Positions 11,211-21,477 of a stretch of 64,000 bases of DNA are shown one piece after another (within the stretch, counting starts at the first letter, position 1; each line of letters starts with the position of its first letter). Under the pieces are notes generated by a model. The model was not told the origin of the DNA. It was given only the letters and a program-made list of their open reading frames with translations, and did not search any database. The position numbers and the translations under genes are program-made. This DNA is from Platanthera guangdongensis (lineage: Eukaryota > Streptophyta > Magnoliopsida > Asparagales > Orchidaceae), in NCBI GenBank assembly GCA_039583875.1, contig CM077150.1, positions 178,440,375 through 178,504,374 of the forward strand. Reading direction: 5' to 3'.

Positions 11211-12320
11211 ACGCACAGCATTCGATGGATTGCTCCACGAAAAATTCGGATGAGTTCTTAACGCAGGATTATAACTATTCGGAAAATTAAAACCAGGAGG
11301 ATGATAATTCGCAGCAGAAAAATTATTAAAAGCAGTTCTAGGCATATTATTTACATAATCCAAATGTTAGGCGGGAGGAGTTGCAGATTCCCATACCTGA
11401 GGGGCGGAGGCAGCAGTCATCTCCGTAATTGTTTTGCTTAATATTTCAACTTGCAGTGCGAGTTGGGAGACGTTGTCCACTTCAAAGAGACCTGCAGGTT
11501 TGTTTGGGCGGGACCTAGGCACATTCCACTGGTAAGTGTTCATGGCCATGTCTTCAAATAGCTCAAGAGCTGCTTCCGGGGTCTTATGGTTTAAAGTACC
11601 GCCAGAAGCTGCGTCTATCATTTGCTTTGTGCTTTGATTTAGCCCATTATAGAACGTCTGCACCTGCAACCATACAGGCAGAGCGTGATGTGGGCATCGT
11701 CTTAATAATTCTTTAAATCTTTCCCAGGTTTCGTAAAGGGTCTCAGAGTCTATTTGTCCAAAGGCAGAAATGTCATTCCTAAGTTTTGCAGTTTTAGCAG
11801 GCGGAAAATACTTGGCCAAAAATTTTTCAGTTAATTGCGTCCAAGTAGTTATGCTATTTTTAGGAAGGGTGTTCAGCCACTGCTTAGCCTTAATTCTAAG
11901 AGAGAAAGGAAATAATCTTAGCCTAATAGCATCATTTGTGACACCATTTATCTTGAAGGTGTCACAAATCTCAAGAAAGCTGGCTATGTGTGCGTTCAGG
12001 TCTTCATCTTGAAGCCCGTCAAATTGCACATACTGTTGCACCATTTGAATTATGCTAGGCTTCAGTTCGAAATTATTATTATTTATTGCAGGGCGAACTA
12101 TACTAGATTCTGTACCCTCGAGATTCGGTCGTGCATAATAGGACATAGGCCTTTGCATGGCTTCCTCCATGTTGGGTTCTGCCATTCTTAAGGTAGAAAA
12201 TGACTCGGAATCCTCAACCGGCACTTGGGTAGTAGGGCCTTAAAATCGCGATCTTCTCCGAAGAGTACGCTCAATTTCGTGGTCCAGGTCCAAAGTAACC
12301 GGCGGACTTCCGCGGGTCAT
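11211..12320 (-). pseudogene. Athila gag (copy A), truncated with two stops
   Basis: The gag next to the true element leader, ATG at 12320. Gag core as in copies B and C. A CAA to TAA change at 12240-12242 stops it after about 26 codons, and a GAA to TAA change at 11367-11369 stops it again near the Pro-rich part. Homology ends at 11211 in the filler joint with copy B, so protease and everything downstream of the Pro-rich part are missing from this copy. Confidence 0.9.
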
Positions 12321-12920
12321 ACACTAGAGGAAGAGAGGAGAAGAAAGACTAGAAAATAAAAGAGCTAATGAAGTTCGAAAATTTTTTTTTTTGAAATAGA
12401 TTTTTATGTTTTAACTCCCAAACTTCCCAAGGGCTACCCGGTGAAGGGTTCGCAAGGTACTAGATAAGATAGCGGCATTTAGAGCCACTTTGCCCTTTTC
12501 GAGAGAGTTAGGTGGTGTAGAAAAATTTGTGATGTGGGTTTCTATTAAGTAGGCGGTAATTAAAATCCAGCCATTTAACTCCGAGCGAGTAGGCGGAAAA
12601 TAAAAGCTACACTCACGCACTCGACAGAAAATTAAAACACACCCACTCTACAGAAAGTAAACACACTCTACTGAAATAAAGCCTGCCAATTAACTCAAGT
12701 GAGTAGGCGAAAAAATAAAAATACGCACACTTGTTTGAAATAAATCCAGCCAATTAACTCAAGTGAGTAGGCGGAAAAATTAAAAATACGCACACTTGCT
12801 TGAACAAAATCCAGTCATTTAACTCAAGTGAGTAGGCGGAAAAATTTTAAGAAGGAGGGTGAGAAAGAGAAGTGATAAAATTAATATATTCGTGTTTTCA
12901 ATTTATCAACGAGCGTTGCC
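12321..12920 (-). repeat. Athila leader with short tandem repeats
   Basis: Untranslated leader between the primer site and gag. Between 12564 and 12848 a unit of about 65-66 bp containing ttaactcaagtgagtaggcg is repeated about four times, the first copies degraded (unit starts near 12567, 12680, 12746, 12811). No ORF. A (T)n run near 12383 lies at the point where copy B's leader homology ends. Confidence 0.7.
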
Positions 12921-12938
12921 TCCCCGGCAACGGCGCCA
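12921..12938 (-). other. Primer binding site, complementary to tRNA-Asp
   Basis: The minus strand reads TGGCGCCGTTGCCGGGGA, complementary to the plant tRNA-Asp 3' end including CCA. It lies six bases inside the 5' LTR end. This is the usual primer of Athila elements and fixes the element's orientation. Confidence 0.9.
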
Positions 12939-12944
12939 AAAACT

Positions 12945-14740
12945 TGATTGTCTCTTAGATATCTGCAAGGAGAAAATAACCAAACTAACAATTCAACAAG
13001 GCAAGTATACCTATCGAAATGCAGCTAGGGGACACAAGTGTCGTATTGAAATCCGGGAACAGTTGAGTAAGCTTACTCACACGAAATCTATTATTTTATC
13101 GACGAAAAAATTAAGTTTTTTAGAAGAAAGCTAAACGTACTAAAGGAAGAGAACTACTTGCAATGAAAGAGAGCTACTTGCATGAAAAGATAAAGAGAGC
13201 TAAAAGAGCGATTAAACTTAAGCTTAGTAACGATGAGGGGAAAAATGCACTCGATCAGAAATCACCTCGGCAAGAGTGGTTAGAAAAATACGATAAATAA
13301 ACCTAAGCTAATTAGGGTAAAGGTCCTTGACCGTGGAGGTTCCATGAATATTGACACGCTTCTCTCGAAGGTCGTGCCTAACTGAGTTTAGGAAGGTCCG
13401 ACCGACTCTCACCTAAATCGGAGGCCTAAAACTCGCTTTATGCGGTGAACCCCGCTATTGGATTTTACTCCAATCCGGGAAATTTGAACGTCTGCCTCTC
13501 TCGAGGGGTGCGAACAACTCCCTTTACTCTTGAGTGCTCATTTCAAACTTTCGGCCTCTCGGCTAGCCCAGAATGAAAGAAAAGGTGGAGAGTATATATC
13601 GATGATATACCTCCAACCCGTGATAAATCAAGAGTAATTCAAATCTAATCCCTAAAAAGAAAAGGTAAGATTCAAAGCATCATAACCTAATCACTCGAAC
13701 TTCGGATCATCAAGATCGAGTACATGGAGGATTAGTTAATCATGGTGAGGTGGAAGAGGGGGGATGAGTAGAAGAAGAATAATGAAAACAGAGCAGAAAC
13801 GAAAAAGAAAACAACACTTTTTATTAATGGAAATAGGGATCTTACAGCTTGAAAACCAGAGATTACAAGTGCATGGAAAGGTAAACTACACTATCATTAA
13901 CATTATACTACAGAATGAAGCTAGGAACTAATACAGGGAAAGCATAAAGCTAGAGCTAAGAACTAAAAATGGAGAGACATGCTTAAAAAAGTTCAAAAAT
14001 ACAAAGGGCAGAACCTCCCCTCTCAATCTGAAAAGTGTCCATGAACCCTTAGAGTTGGGCTCTATTTATAGAATTTTTCGGGTCGGGTCACGCCCCCCTG
14101 TCACGCCCTGGTCGGGCGTGACCCTGGGGCGTGACACATTCGGCGCGAATTTTTCGGGCTGGAATTTAATTCTGACGAAGTAGTTGAGGTACACGCCCAC
14201 AAGTCACGCCCTGGTAGGGCGTGTACCTGGGGCGTGTTCTTTGCGGCGTGACTTTGTTGAGCTGAAATTGAATGCTGGAGGTGACGGGCGGAATTGCTGA
14301 AGTACACGCCCATATGTCACGCCTGGGTCAGGCGTGACCCTGGGGCGTGACACATTCGGTGCGACGGTGGAGCGGGAAAAACGAGCGCGCTGCGGCGATT
14401 CCTCGGAACCTGGGGACACGCCTCTAGAACACGCCCGTGTCGGATGTGACACGGGCGTGACCGAGGGCGTGTACACTAAGTTTCCACGGAATGCAGTTTC
14501 GGACCAATTGCTTCATTCCTTTAGGTACACGCCCTAGGTACACGCCCGGGTAGGGCGTGACCTTGGGGCGTGTCACAGCAAAATTCGGCTGAAAGCCGTG
14601 AAAACCTGCAAAAAGCAGAAAAAATGCATTAGCGACAAAAATATATACAAAGGGGAATCAAAATAAGTACTTTACAAGACATGATTTGCTTTAAAACCCC
14701 GAAAATATCCTAATAAAATTGACTGCAAACCGTATTATCA
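12945..14740 (-). repeat. 5' LTR of Athila-like element
   Basis: 1796 bp, bounded by TG at 12945 and CA at 14740. It carries the promoter and, in U3, a cluster of 34-50-bp GC-rich modules built from cacgccctgg and gggcgtgac (about 14090-14570). Position 13979 onward is collinear with the partial 3' LTR. The part facing the interior (12945-13978) has no counterpart in the window to compare with. Confidence 0.92.
14063..14070 (-). promoter_or_regulatory. TATA box of Athila LTR
   Basis: The minus strand reads TATAAATA (plus tatttata), followed by gagcccaactctaaggg. The same box is conserved in the 3' LTR at 85-92. The GC-rich module cluster lies just upstream, as expected for U3 enhancer DNA. 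Confidence 0.65.
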
Positions 14741-14852
14741 CGAACGTCAAACGGGCATTCAGCGAATGTCGAAGAATGTCGAACCAGCGTTCGACGAATG
14801 TCGACCATCATTCGACTAACGTCGAACAGCATTCGACGAATGCGGTTACGAC
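14741..14852 (+). repeat. 5' LTR of element 3, first visible fragment
   Basis: Matches the 3' LTR of element 3 near 46975-47110 (gaacgtcgaac, attcgacgaatgcggtt). It lies between the Athila element (ending 14740) and the Tat element (starting 14853). The last five bases acgac are the left target duplication of the Tat insertion. Confidence 0.85.
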
Positions 14853-15545
14853 TGTACAACCTTGGGCTCGCGAGAGGTGACCCAGCAAGCAAGGAAGGAG
14901 GACTGGCGAGAGGCGAGGAGGCCCACCTACAAGAGGCGAGAGGTATGGACAACCCCAAGAGGTAGGTGAGACCTCTTATTAGGCGAGACCTCCTAGGGGG
15001 CGAGATGGCCCGCCGGGCGGGAGGCCGGCGAGACGGACAGGGTGGTCGTCTCGCCTGACAGTTCTTTCCCTACTTGTCACAGGTGAAAAGAGATGTCCTT
15101 ACCTTTTACCCCCCCCCCCAAGGGGGATTTTACCTTTATGCCCCAGGTAATTTTACATGTCTACCCCTGGAGGTCTGCGTATAGCTCTCCAGAGTAGCGG
15201 AGTTTGGCTGTTCATAGACCCGGTCCAGGGTGCTTTGGTCATTTCAGGTTAATTCAGAAGTGTTATTTGTAGAACATATTCAGAGGCCTATAAATAGACC
15301 GGTAAAGGTGCCTGAGAGGAGGTCGTTGAACCTTTCCACTATCTTCCTCACAGGCACCTAGCTCAGCACTGGCTAGGGAGGGGAAGACCTTCAGTTCTTC
15401 CGGGTAAGAGGTGGGACATCCGAGCTGAGCCCCCTCGGACTGTTTCCAGCCTTTCGACTCTCGTCAGGAGAGTAGCGCAGGGAGAGTACGTGTGGGCTGC
15501 ATCCTGTTTCAAACTTTAGGAGGGACTAGAAAGCTGGTTCCAACA
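14853..15545 (+). repeat. 5' LTR of Tat-like element
   Basis: Starts TGTACAACC and ends TTCCAACA. The partner is 27204-27891. A poly-C run near 15110 is longer here than in the 3' copy. It holds a TATA box at 15289-15296 and a GA/CG-rich upstream part with repeated gcgagac and gcgagaggcgag words. Confidence 0.94.
15289..15296 (+). promoter_or_regulatory. TATA box of Tat LTR
   Basis: TATAAATA within ggcctataaatagaccgg, conserved in the 3' LTR at 27635-27642. It is about 260 bp before the LTR end. Confidence 0.75.
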
Positions 15546-15549
15546 TTTT

Positions 15550-15566
15550 TGGTGCGGTGAGCGTGG
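15550..15566 (+). other. Putative primer binding site of Tat-like element
   Basis: TGGTGCGGTGAGCGTGG lies four bases after the 5' LTR, the normal primer-site position, and begins with the TGG expected opposite tRNA CCA. I cannot assign the tRNA from memory. Confidence 0.45.
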
Positions 15567-15601
15567 ACCGCAGCCCTCAGGGAAGAACCTTGAGCAACCA
15601 C

Positions 15602-17071
15602 ATGGCGGGAGTTCAGGGAGAAGGAGAAGGAGAGGGGTCGGACAACCCGGGAGGATTTGTCGGAAGAGAAGAGTTCATGGCTTCAATCAAGGGGATCATG
15701 GATTTGCTACAAGGGATCTCGCGACAAGGAGATTGTTCAACACCACTGCCTCAAGTGCCGGCTCTCGCAACGCAGGAACAACTCGTCTCGGCGTGAGTAG
15801 GAGAAGATGCCCCGGGGAGAAGGCCGGGAAAGTAGGTGATGGTGGAAGGGAGCAGGAGAGACATGGCGGGAAGGGAGCTGTTCCCAAGTCTGGTGAGTAC
15901 CATCTCGCCAGGAGAGGTCGTCGCGCGAGTAGGGGCGGCGAGACTAGCGGCGTGAGGATCCCCTTTCTGCGAGCTAATCCTGTAAGCTCCCATCCCGGAG
16001 GGCTTCCGAGAACCCGAGATGAACTACTATGTGGGGAAGGATGATCCCCTCCATCACTTGCAGTGGTTCGAGGACACGGTTTCGATCAGGCCCATGACGG
16101 ACGCGTTTAAGTGCCGCCTTTTTGCAATCACTCTAAAGGACAAAGCTAGGGATTGGTTCCATCAGCTCCTGACAGGCTCGATATACTGCTTCGAGGACCT
16201 AAGTAGGAGCTTCCAGCTGTGGTTCTCCACATCTAAGAAGAGGAAGAGGAACCCGGAGTCGATCTTTTTGATTAAGCAGAAGGCGGATAAGTCGCTGGCT
16301 CAGTACGTGGATAGGTTCCAAGAAGAGATTTTGGATATACAGTAGGTGTCAGGGTTTGCCCTCCAGATGGCCTTTACTGTGGGATTACGGGAAGGCTTCT
16401 TCAAAATGAGCCTCAACCAGAAGGCGTCGCTGTCTTTTGAAGGCTTGATGGAGAGGGTGGCGAAAGAAATAGCGATGGAGGCGGCGAACCCTGCTTTTGC
16501 GAAGAAATTGGCAAGGCTTACTGAGATGGAGTCGAGGGAGTCAGGTTGGAGGCAGCAGGAGGCAAGGAGAAGAGAGGAGCCGATGGCGTCGACGTATCAA
16601 GAGCTGGGATGGAGGCAACATGGAGGCCCTGCCACAGGGCAAGGTAGAGGATTTCCCCAAGGGGGGAGGAATCAACAAGGAGGACCAGGAAGGTTTCACC
16701 AGCAAGGGTGGGGATATGGTCATAGACCGCCCCTGCCCCCTCCGCGGCAGGCTATGGCCATAGGCCAAGGCAGAGGAAGAGGCCGGGAGAGAGGAAGAGG
16801 AGCAGGAGCAGGGAGAAGGAGGAACCCTCAGGAAGGAAGGCAAGGGGGGGAGGTGGCGTTGCCATATTGTGACTTCCACGAGGAGGAAGATCACGCAACG
16901 TCTACCTGCCCAGATTTCTTGGAAATAAGGAGAACTCGAGGGGCAGGAGAACAGCAAAGACCGGTACGGATAGAAGAAGTGACAGCCACAGGGGAAGAGG
17001 AACGATGTGTGGATCGAACGGATGAAGGAGATCACGGAGGAATTGGAGTGATCCATGGGGGGTGGGGATAG
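15602..17071 (+). pseudogene. Tat gag, several in-frame stops
   Basis: Capsid-type protein of element 2. The first ATG in the gag frame is at 15602; the frame is open 45 bases further upstream but only from GTG. Stops follow at 15794-15796, near 15836, twice in the 15950s-15980s and at 16343-16345, all in one frame. Recognisable parts are an N-terminal Gly/Glu-rich segment, the gag core (DDPLHHLQWF, AITLKDKARDWFHQL, then FTVGLREGFF) and an Arg/Gly/Gln-rich basic region (16560-16850). Then come a zinc-knuckle-like CDFHEEEDHATSTC and the VIHGG motif that leads into protease in Tat proteins. The frame to protease is lost at a G-run (17056-17065). Confidence 0.85.
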
Positions 17072-17691
17072 AGGCGGCCCGAAAAGCGAGCCTTCACACT
17101 ATGTACCGCCGAAGCGTCGCCTCGACGTCACAATCCTCTCCCCCAGATGAAAAGATTACCTTTTCGAGGAGAGACATGCCAGACCATGAAGACCCTTTTT
17201 GTGACGCGCTGGTGATACGGACGGCCATCGAGAACTTCACGGTATCACGGATCCTAGTAGACAATGGGAGTTTGGTGAACGTGTTTTTCAAAAAAGCATT
17301 CAATGCGATGAAGGTGGAGGCCCAGAGGGTGCTGGTGGCGGATGGACCCCTGTTTGGGTTCTCAGGAGAGAGGAAAGAAGTCGAGGGGGGAGTGGGACTT
17401 CAGGTAACCCTAGGAGGGCTGTCCCAAAATTGCCGCTTTGTCATAGTGGATGCCCCCAGTAGTTACAACGCTATCTTTGGGCGCCCCTTGATCAGCGCTT
17501 TCAGATGCGTTCCATCATCGTTTCACCAGTGCTTGAAGCTGAATTCAGGAGGTACCCAAATCAGGATACGGGGGTATCCAAAGGCCGCAAGGGAATGCTA
17601 CGCGACGGCAGTAAACACCATCTCCTGGCAGGGAGACGCAGAGGAGTTGGGAAAGAGGATGGAGCAATTACAACAAGAATGGGGAGGCTGA
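17062..17691 (+). pseudogene. Tat aspartic protease
   Basis: Retropepsin-like domain in the frame shared by all of pol. The active-site segment reads ILVDNGSLVNV (Tat consensus has DNGSS), followed by YNAIFGRPLI as the C-terminal motif. The upstream join to gag needs a one-base shift in the G-rich stretch at 17056-17065, probably an indel rather than programmed, because canonical Tat elements read through here in one frame. Two adjacent stops (TGA TAA at 17689-17694) close it before the acidic linker. Confidence 0.82.
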
Positions 17692-17694
17692 TAA

Positions 17695-19650
17695 GAGCGA
17701 GGAGAGGAAGGTGCTGGAGGAGAGGGAGAAGTAGTAGTGGTTGGAGGCATTGCGGGGGAGCCAGAAATGGCAGGAGAGGAGTTCGGGGAGACGGGGATGG
17801 TAGAAGAAAGGGAGGAGGAAGGAGCTGAAGGAGAGGGAGAAATGGTGAGGAACAGGGACATGGCGGGGAAGCTAGAAATGGCTGGAAAGGAGGGAGAAGA
17901 GACGGAAGCGGCAGAGGAAGAGGAGCTAAGAAAAGAGGAAGGGAGGAAAGAGAAGAGGAAGATGGAAGAAGCGAGAGGGTCGCCCGGGGAGGGGGCCCGG
18001 CCAGAAAAAAGAAGGGCCTCACTGCAGGAAGAAGAGGACGCAAGCAGGTGGGAGGCGGAAAAGCTGGGGGAAGAGATGATTATGGCCATCGTGGAAGACG
18101 AAGCCAAGGAGCAGGACACACAGGCAGAGCAGGAAGGGGAGGAAGGGCCATCGAGACTGAAAGTGGTCGTGGAGGTCCTCGAGGTAGAGATCCAAACCAA
18201 GGAAGGCAGAAAGGAGAAGATAAAGATCAGCGGGGAGCTCAGCCCTGAAGACCGTGAGAGGATCAAGGCCTGCGTGCAGAAAAATATTGACGTATTCGCG
18301 TGGAGCGCCGCGGACATGCCAGGGGTCGATGCAGACATCGCTTGTCACCGCCTCAATCTTGACCCCAACACTCGCCCCATACAACAGAAGAAGAGGGCCA
18401 TCGCCTCCAAGATGGTCGGACCTATTAGAGAGGAAGTAGAAAAATTACTTAAGGCGGGGTTTGTATCCGCCTGTAAGTATCCGGGGTGGGTGAGTAATGT
18501 TATAATGGTCAAAAAAGGGGAGGGTAGGTGGAGAATGTGTGTGGATTTTTCTCTTTTAAATAAAGCATGCCCCAAGGATTGTTACCCGCTGCCCCGAATC
18601 GACGCGCTGGTTGACTCAGCCGTCGGTTTCCCTTTTATGAGTTTCTTGGATGCATTTTCTGGATATCATCAAATACGCATGCATCCTCCGGACGTTAAGG
18701 ACGTCACCTTCGTCACGGAGGATGGATGCTTCTATTTTAATATGATGCCTTTCGGTTTGAAAAATGCGGGAGAAACCTATCAAAGAATGATGGATTGGAT
18801 CTTCCGAGAACAGAGAGGGAGGAACCTCGAGGTGTACGTGGATGACTTGATGATCAAAAGCAAGAACCTCGAAGCTCATGTCCTAGATCTGGAGGAGACC
18901 TTTGAAACCCTAAGGAAGTATAAAATGAGACTCAACCCCCTGAAATGTGTTTTTGGAGCCAGCAGGGGAAGGTTCCTGGGACATCTTCTCACTCCATCTG
19001 GAGTGGAACCCAACCCCGAAAAAGTGAGAGCAATCCTAGAATTGGAGTCCCCTAGGAATGCTAAGGAAGTTCAGCGTCTCACAGGCAAGTTGGCAGGGCT
19101 AAGCAGGTTTCTCTCTTGAGCCGGAGAGAGGTGCTCGCCCTTCTTTCGGACGCTGCGAGGAGGCAAGAGGTTCGAGTGGACCTCGGAATGTGAGAAGGCT
19201 TTCCAGGCTATAAAACAGCAGCTTACCCAGACGCCCTTACTCCAGGGACCAAGGGAAGCGGAGATCTTGTTTTTATATTTGGGGGTAGGGACTGGGGTAG
19301 TGAGCTCGGTTCTTGTGCGAGAAGAAGGGAGGAAGCAATTTCCGATCTATTACGTGAGCAGGGTCCTGAAGAAAGCGTAGCTCGGGTACCCCATTCTTGA
19401 GAAGTTAGCATTTTCCCTCATCATCTCGGCCCGAAAGCTCAGGCCGTATTTTCAGGCTCATTCTATTCAGGTGGTAACAGATCACCCCCTCCGTCGCATC
19501 TTGGAGGGGGTAGAACATTCCGGGAGGCTAGCTAAATGGTCAATAAAGCTCAGTGAATTCGACCTTATTTTCGTTCCCCGGCTCGCCATAAAGGTACAAG
19601 CGGTAGCCGATTTCCTGGTGGACTATGTAGTTGAGGTCCAGGAGACGGAG
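17695..19650 (+). pseudogene. Tat reverse transcriptase and first RNase H, two stops
   Basis: Begins with a long Glu/Arg/Lys-rich linker (to about 18170), then RT (about 18270-19100) with WRMCVDFSLLNKACPKD, SFLDAFSGYHQI, MPFGLKNAGETYQ and the intact catalytic YVDDLMIKS. RT is open from 17695 to 19116, so its catalytic core is preserved although the polyprotein is not. TGA at 19117-19119 follows GLSRFLS. RNase H (about 19150-19620) continues in the same frame with a further TAG at 19378-19380 and ends with the VVTDHPLRR and VADFLVDYV motifs. Confidence 0.9.
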
Positions 19651-20163
19651 GTGTCCCCTCGAGCAACCTGGAAGATGTTAGTAGATGGAGCGTCGGGAAG
19701 AAATTCCTTTGGAGGAGGGATGGTCTTGATCAGCCCGGAGGGGACCCAGATTAAGCAGGCCTTGAAGATTCATTTCACGATTACCAACAATCAAGCGGAA
19801 TATGAGGCAGTCATTGCGGGACTCAGGTTAGCCCGGGAGATGGGCATACAAGACATTGAGGCCTCGACAAACTCCATGGTGGTGGCAGGCCAGATCAAAG
19901 GGGAGTTCGAAGCAAGGGAGCCCACCCTCCAGTTATATCTAAGAAAGGTCAAGTGCATCATAGGATAGTTCCGAAACTTTTCAATCCAACACATCCCGAG
20001 GGAGAAGAGCACTCAGGCTGATCAACTCGCCAAGCACAGCCCTCGGGCCGGGGGAACAATGACGGAGCTCTTCAAACCGTCTATAGAAGAAGGGGAACTC
20101 ATGGAGATATGCCAGCAAAGATCTTGGATGGACCCCTTCATCACCTTTTTAACGTCAGGATAG
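19651..20163 (+). pseudogene. Second, archaeal-type RNase H of Tat element
   Basis: Additional RNase H typical of the Tat lineage, in the same frame as RT. Visible motifs: LVDGASGRNSFGGGMVL (first catalytic D), TNNQAEYEAVIAGLRLA (catalytic E), and STNSMVVAGQ where the family usually has an Asp before Ser, so one metal ligand seems to be lost. TAG at 19966-19968 and TAG at 20161-20163 break the frame. The stretch between them still shows STQADQLAKHS, the end motif of the domain. Confidence 0.85.
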
Positions 20164-21400
20164 TTACCCGAGAGAGAACTCGACAAGAGGCATACCAGAT
20201 ACAAATCGGCGTACTACCTGCTGAGGGATGGGGTTTTATATCGCAAGGCGCTGTCAGGATTGCTGGCCAGATGTGTGTCAGAGGAGGAGGTTCCCAAGAT
20301 TCTACAAGATATACACTCGAGCGAATGTGGGAGTCACTCAGGGAGCCGGACATTAGAAGGGAGGGTGCTACGGCAGGGGTACTTCTGGTCTACCCTCAGG
20401 AAAGATGCGGAAGAATTCGCGAGAAGGTGTCAGAAATGCCAGGAGTTTGCCCCCCTCCAGCTCCTCCCGGCCCAAAGGTTGCGGACAATCACAGCTCCCT
20501 GGCCTTTCGCTATATGGGGGCTAGATCTGGTGGGTCCCTTTCCCCAAGCAAGTGGCCAGAGAAAATTTCTGCTAGTCATGGTGGACTACTTCTCGAAATG
20601 GCTGGAGGTGAAGGCGTTGGCTAAGATAACATCGCAGGTGGTCAAAAATTTCGTATGGAGGGAGATCATCTACCGGCATGGGTTGCCCCTAGCCATTGCG
20701 ACAGATAATGGACCACAGTTTGCAAGTAGAGAATTCGTGGATTTCTGTATTCGTTTGGGAATAGATCTCCGTTTTGCCTCCGTTCATCATCCACGGAGTA
20801 ATGGACAGGTGGAAGCAGCTAATAAAGTCATTGTCAATCTATTGAAGAAAAAAGTGGAGAATTTGAGGGGGAGCTGGGTGGAGCAGCTACCTTTAGTACT
20901 GTGGGCCTTGAGGACCACACCGAACACCGCCACGGGGGAAACCCCATTTAAGCTCTCTCATGGCTCAGAGGCTGTCATACCTATCGAATTTGAGGTCACA
21001 TCACCGAGAGTAGTAGTTGCGAGGGAAGGAGCCGAAGGTTGGAGAGCAGAGAACGAAGAAGAACAGAGACTCTCATTAGATCTCGTGGAGGAGCTCAGGG
21101 ATTTGGCGATGGTCCAGCAGGAGGAGGTCAAGCGCCGGATAGCAAGGTACTTCGACAAACATATAAGGATCAGACAGTTTGAGAAAGGATATTTGGTCCT
21201 TAAAAAAGTAGATGCAGCGGGTAGATGGGCCTCAGTAGGAAAGCTCAATCCCAATTGGGAGGGTCCTTTTGTAGTAAAAGAAGTACTAAAGTCAGGAGGG
21301 TACCACCTCCAGGATGTGGACGGGGTATCCCTCGAGCGAGCCCGAAGTGGTGATGATTTAAAGAGATTTTACCTGTACCACTCTGTCCATTGCACTTTTT
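20164..21400 (+). pseudogene. Tat integrase
   Basis: Open in frame from 20164 through the domain end. The HHCC module has its H residues around SSECGSHSG and CQKCQEF. The catalytic core has GLDLVGPFP (D), ATDNGPQFAS (D) and NGQVEAANK (E). The C-terminal part includes LNPNWEGPFVV and ends near SGDDLKRFYL; the frame runs on to a TAG at 21535 but the last 45 codons are not family-like. All three acidic catalytic residues are present, so this domain is intact although it is separated from RT by stops. Confidence 0.9.
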
Positions 21401-21477
21401 ATTATTGTACAGTGCTTACTATTTTGATGTGTTCTTTTGATATGATGAAAGCGTGGGTGACCTTTTTAGGGCACCGA

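Larger units (their letters stand above)
1..14740 (-). mobile_element. Athila-like Ty3/gypsy element with internal inverted duplication
   Basis: LTR-flanked element read on the minus strand. In transcript order it runs: 5' LTR (12945-14740), tRNA-Asp primer site, leader, truncated gag (copy A), an inverted gag-protease-RT block (copy B, plus strand), then a complete-order gag-protease-RT-RNase H-integrase series (copy C), a long 3' non-coding stretch, polypurine tract and 3' LTR (cut at position 1). Gag and pol resemble Athila proteins, and the tRNA-Asp primer site is usual for that clade. The visible 762 bp of the two LTRs differ at about 15 positions by eye and have no indel. The right flank begins cgaac; the left target duplication is outside the window. 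The right flank belongs to the 5' LTR of element 3, so this is a nested insertion. Confidence 0.93.

Noticed and set aside
17561..18384. Minus-strand ORFs of 121-246 codons rich in Ser, Pro and Leu
   Set aside because: Reverse reading of the Glu/Arg/Gly-rich linker and RT start of the Tat polyprotein; composition explains the open frame.
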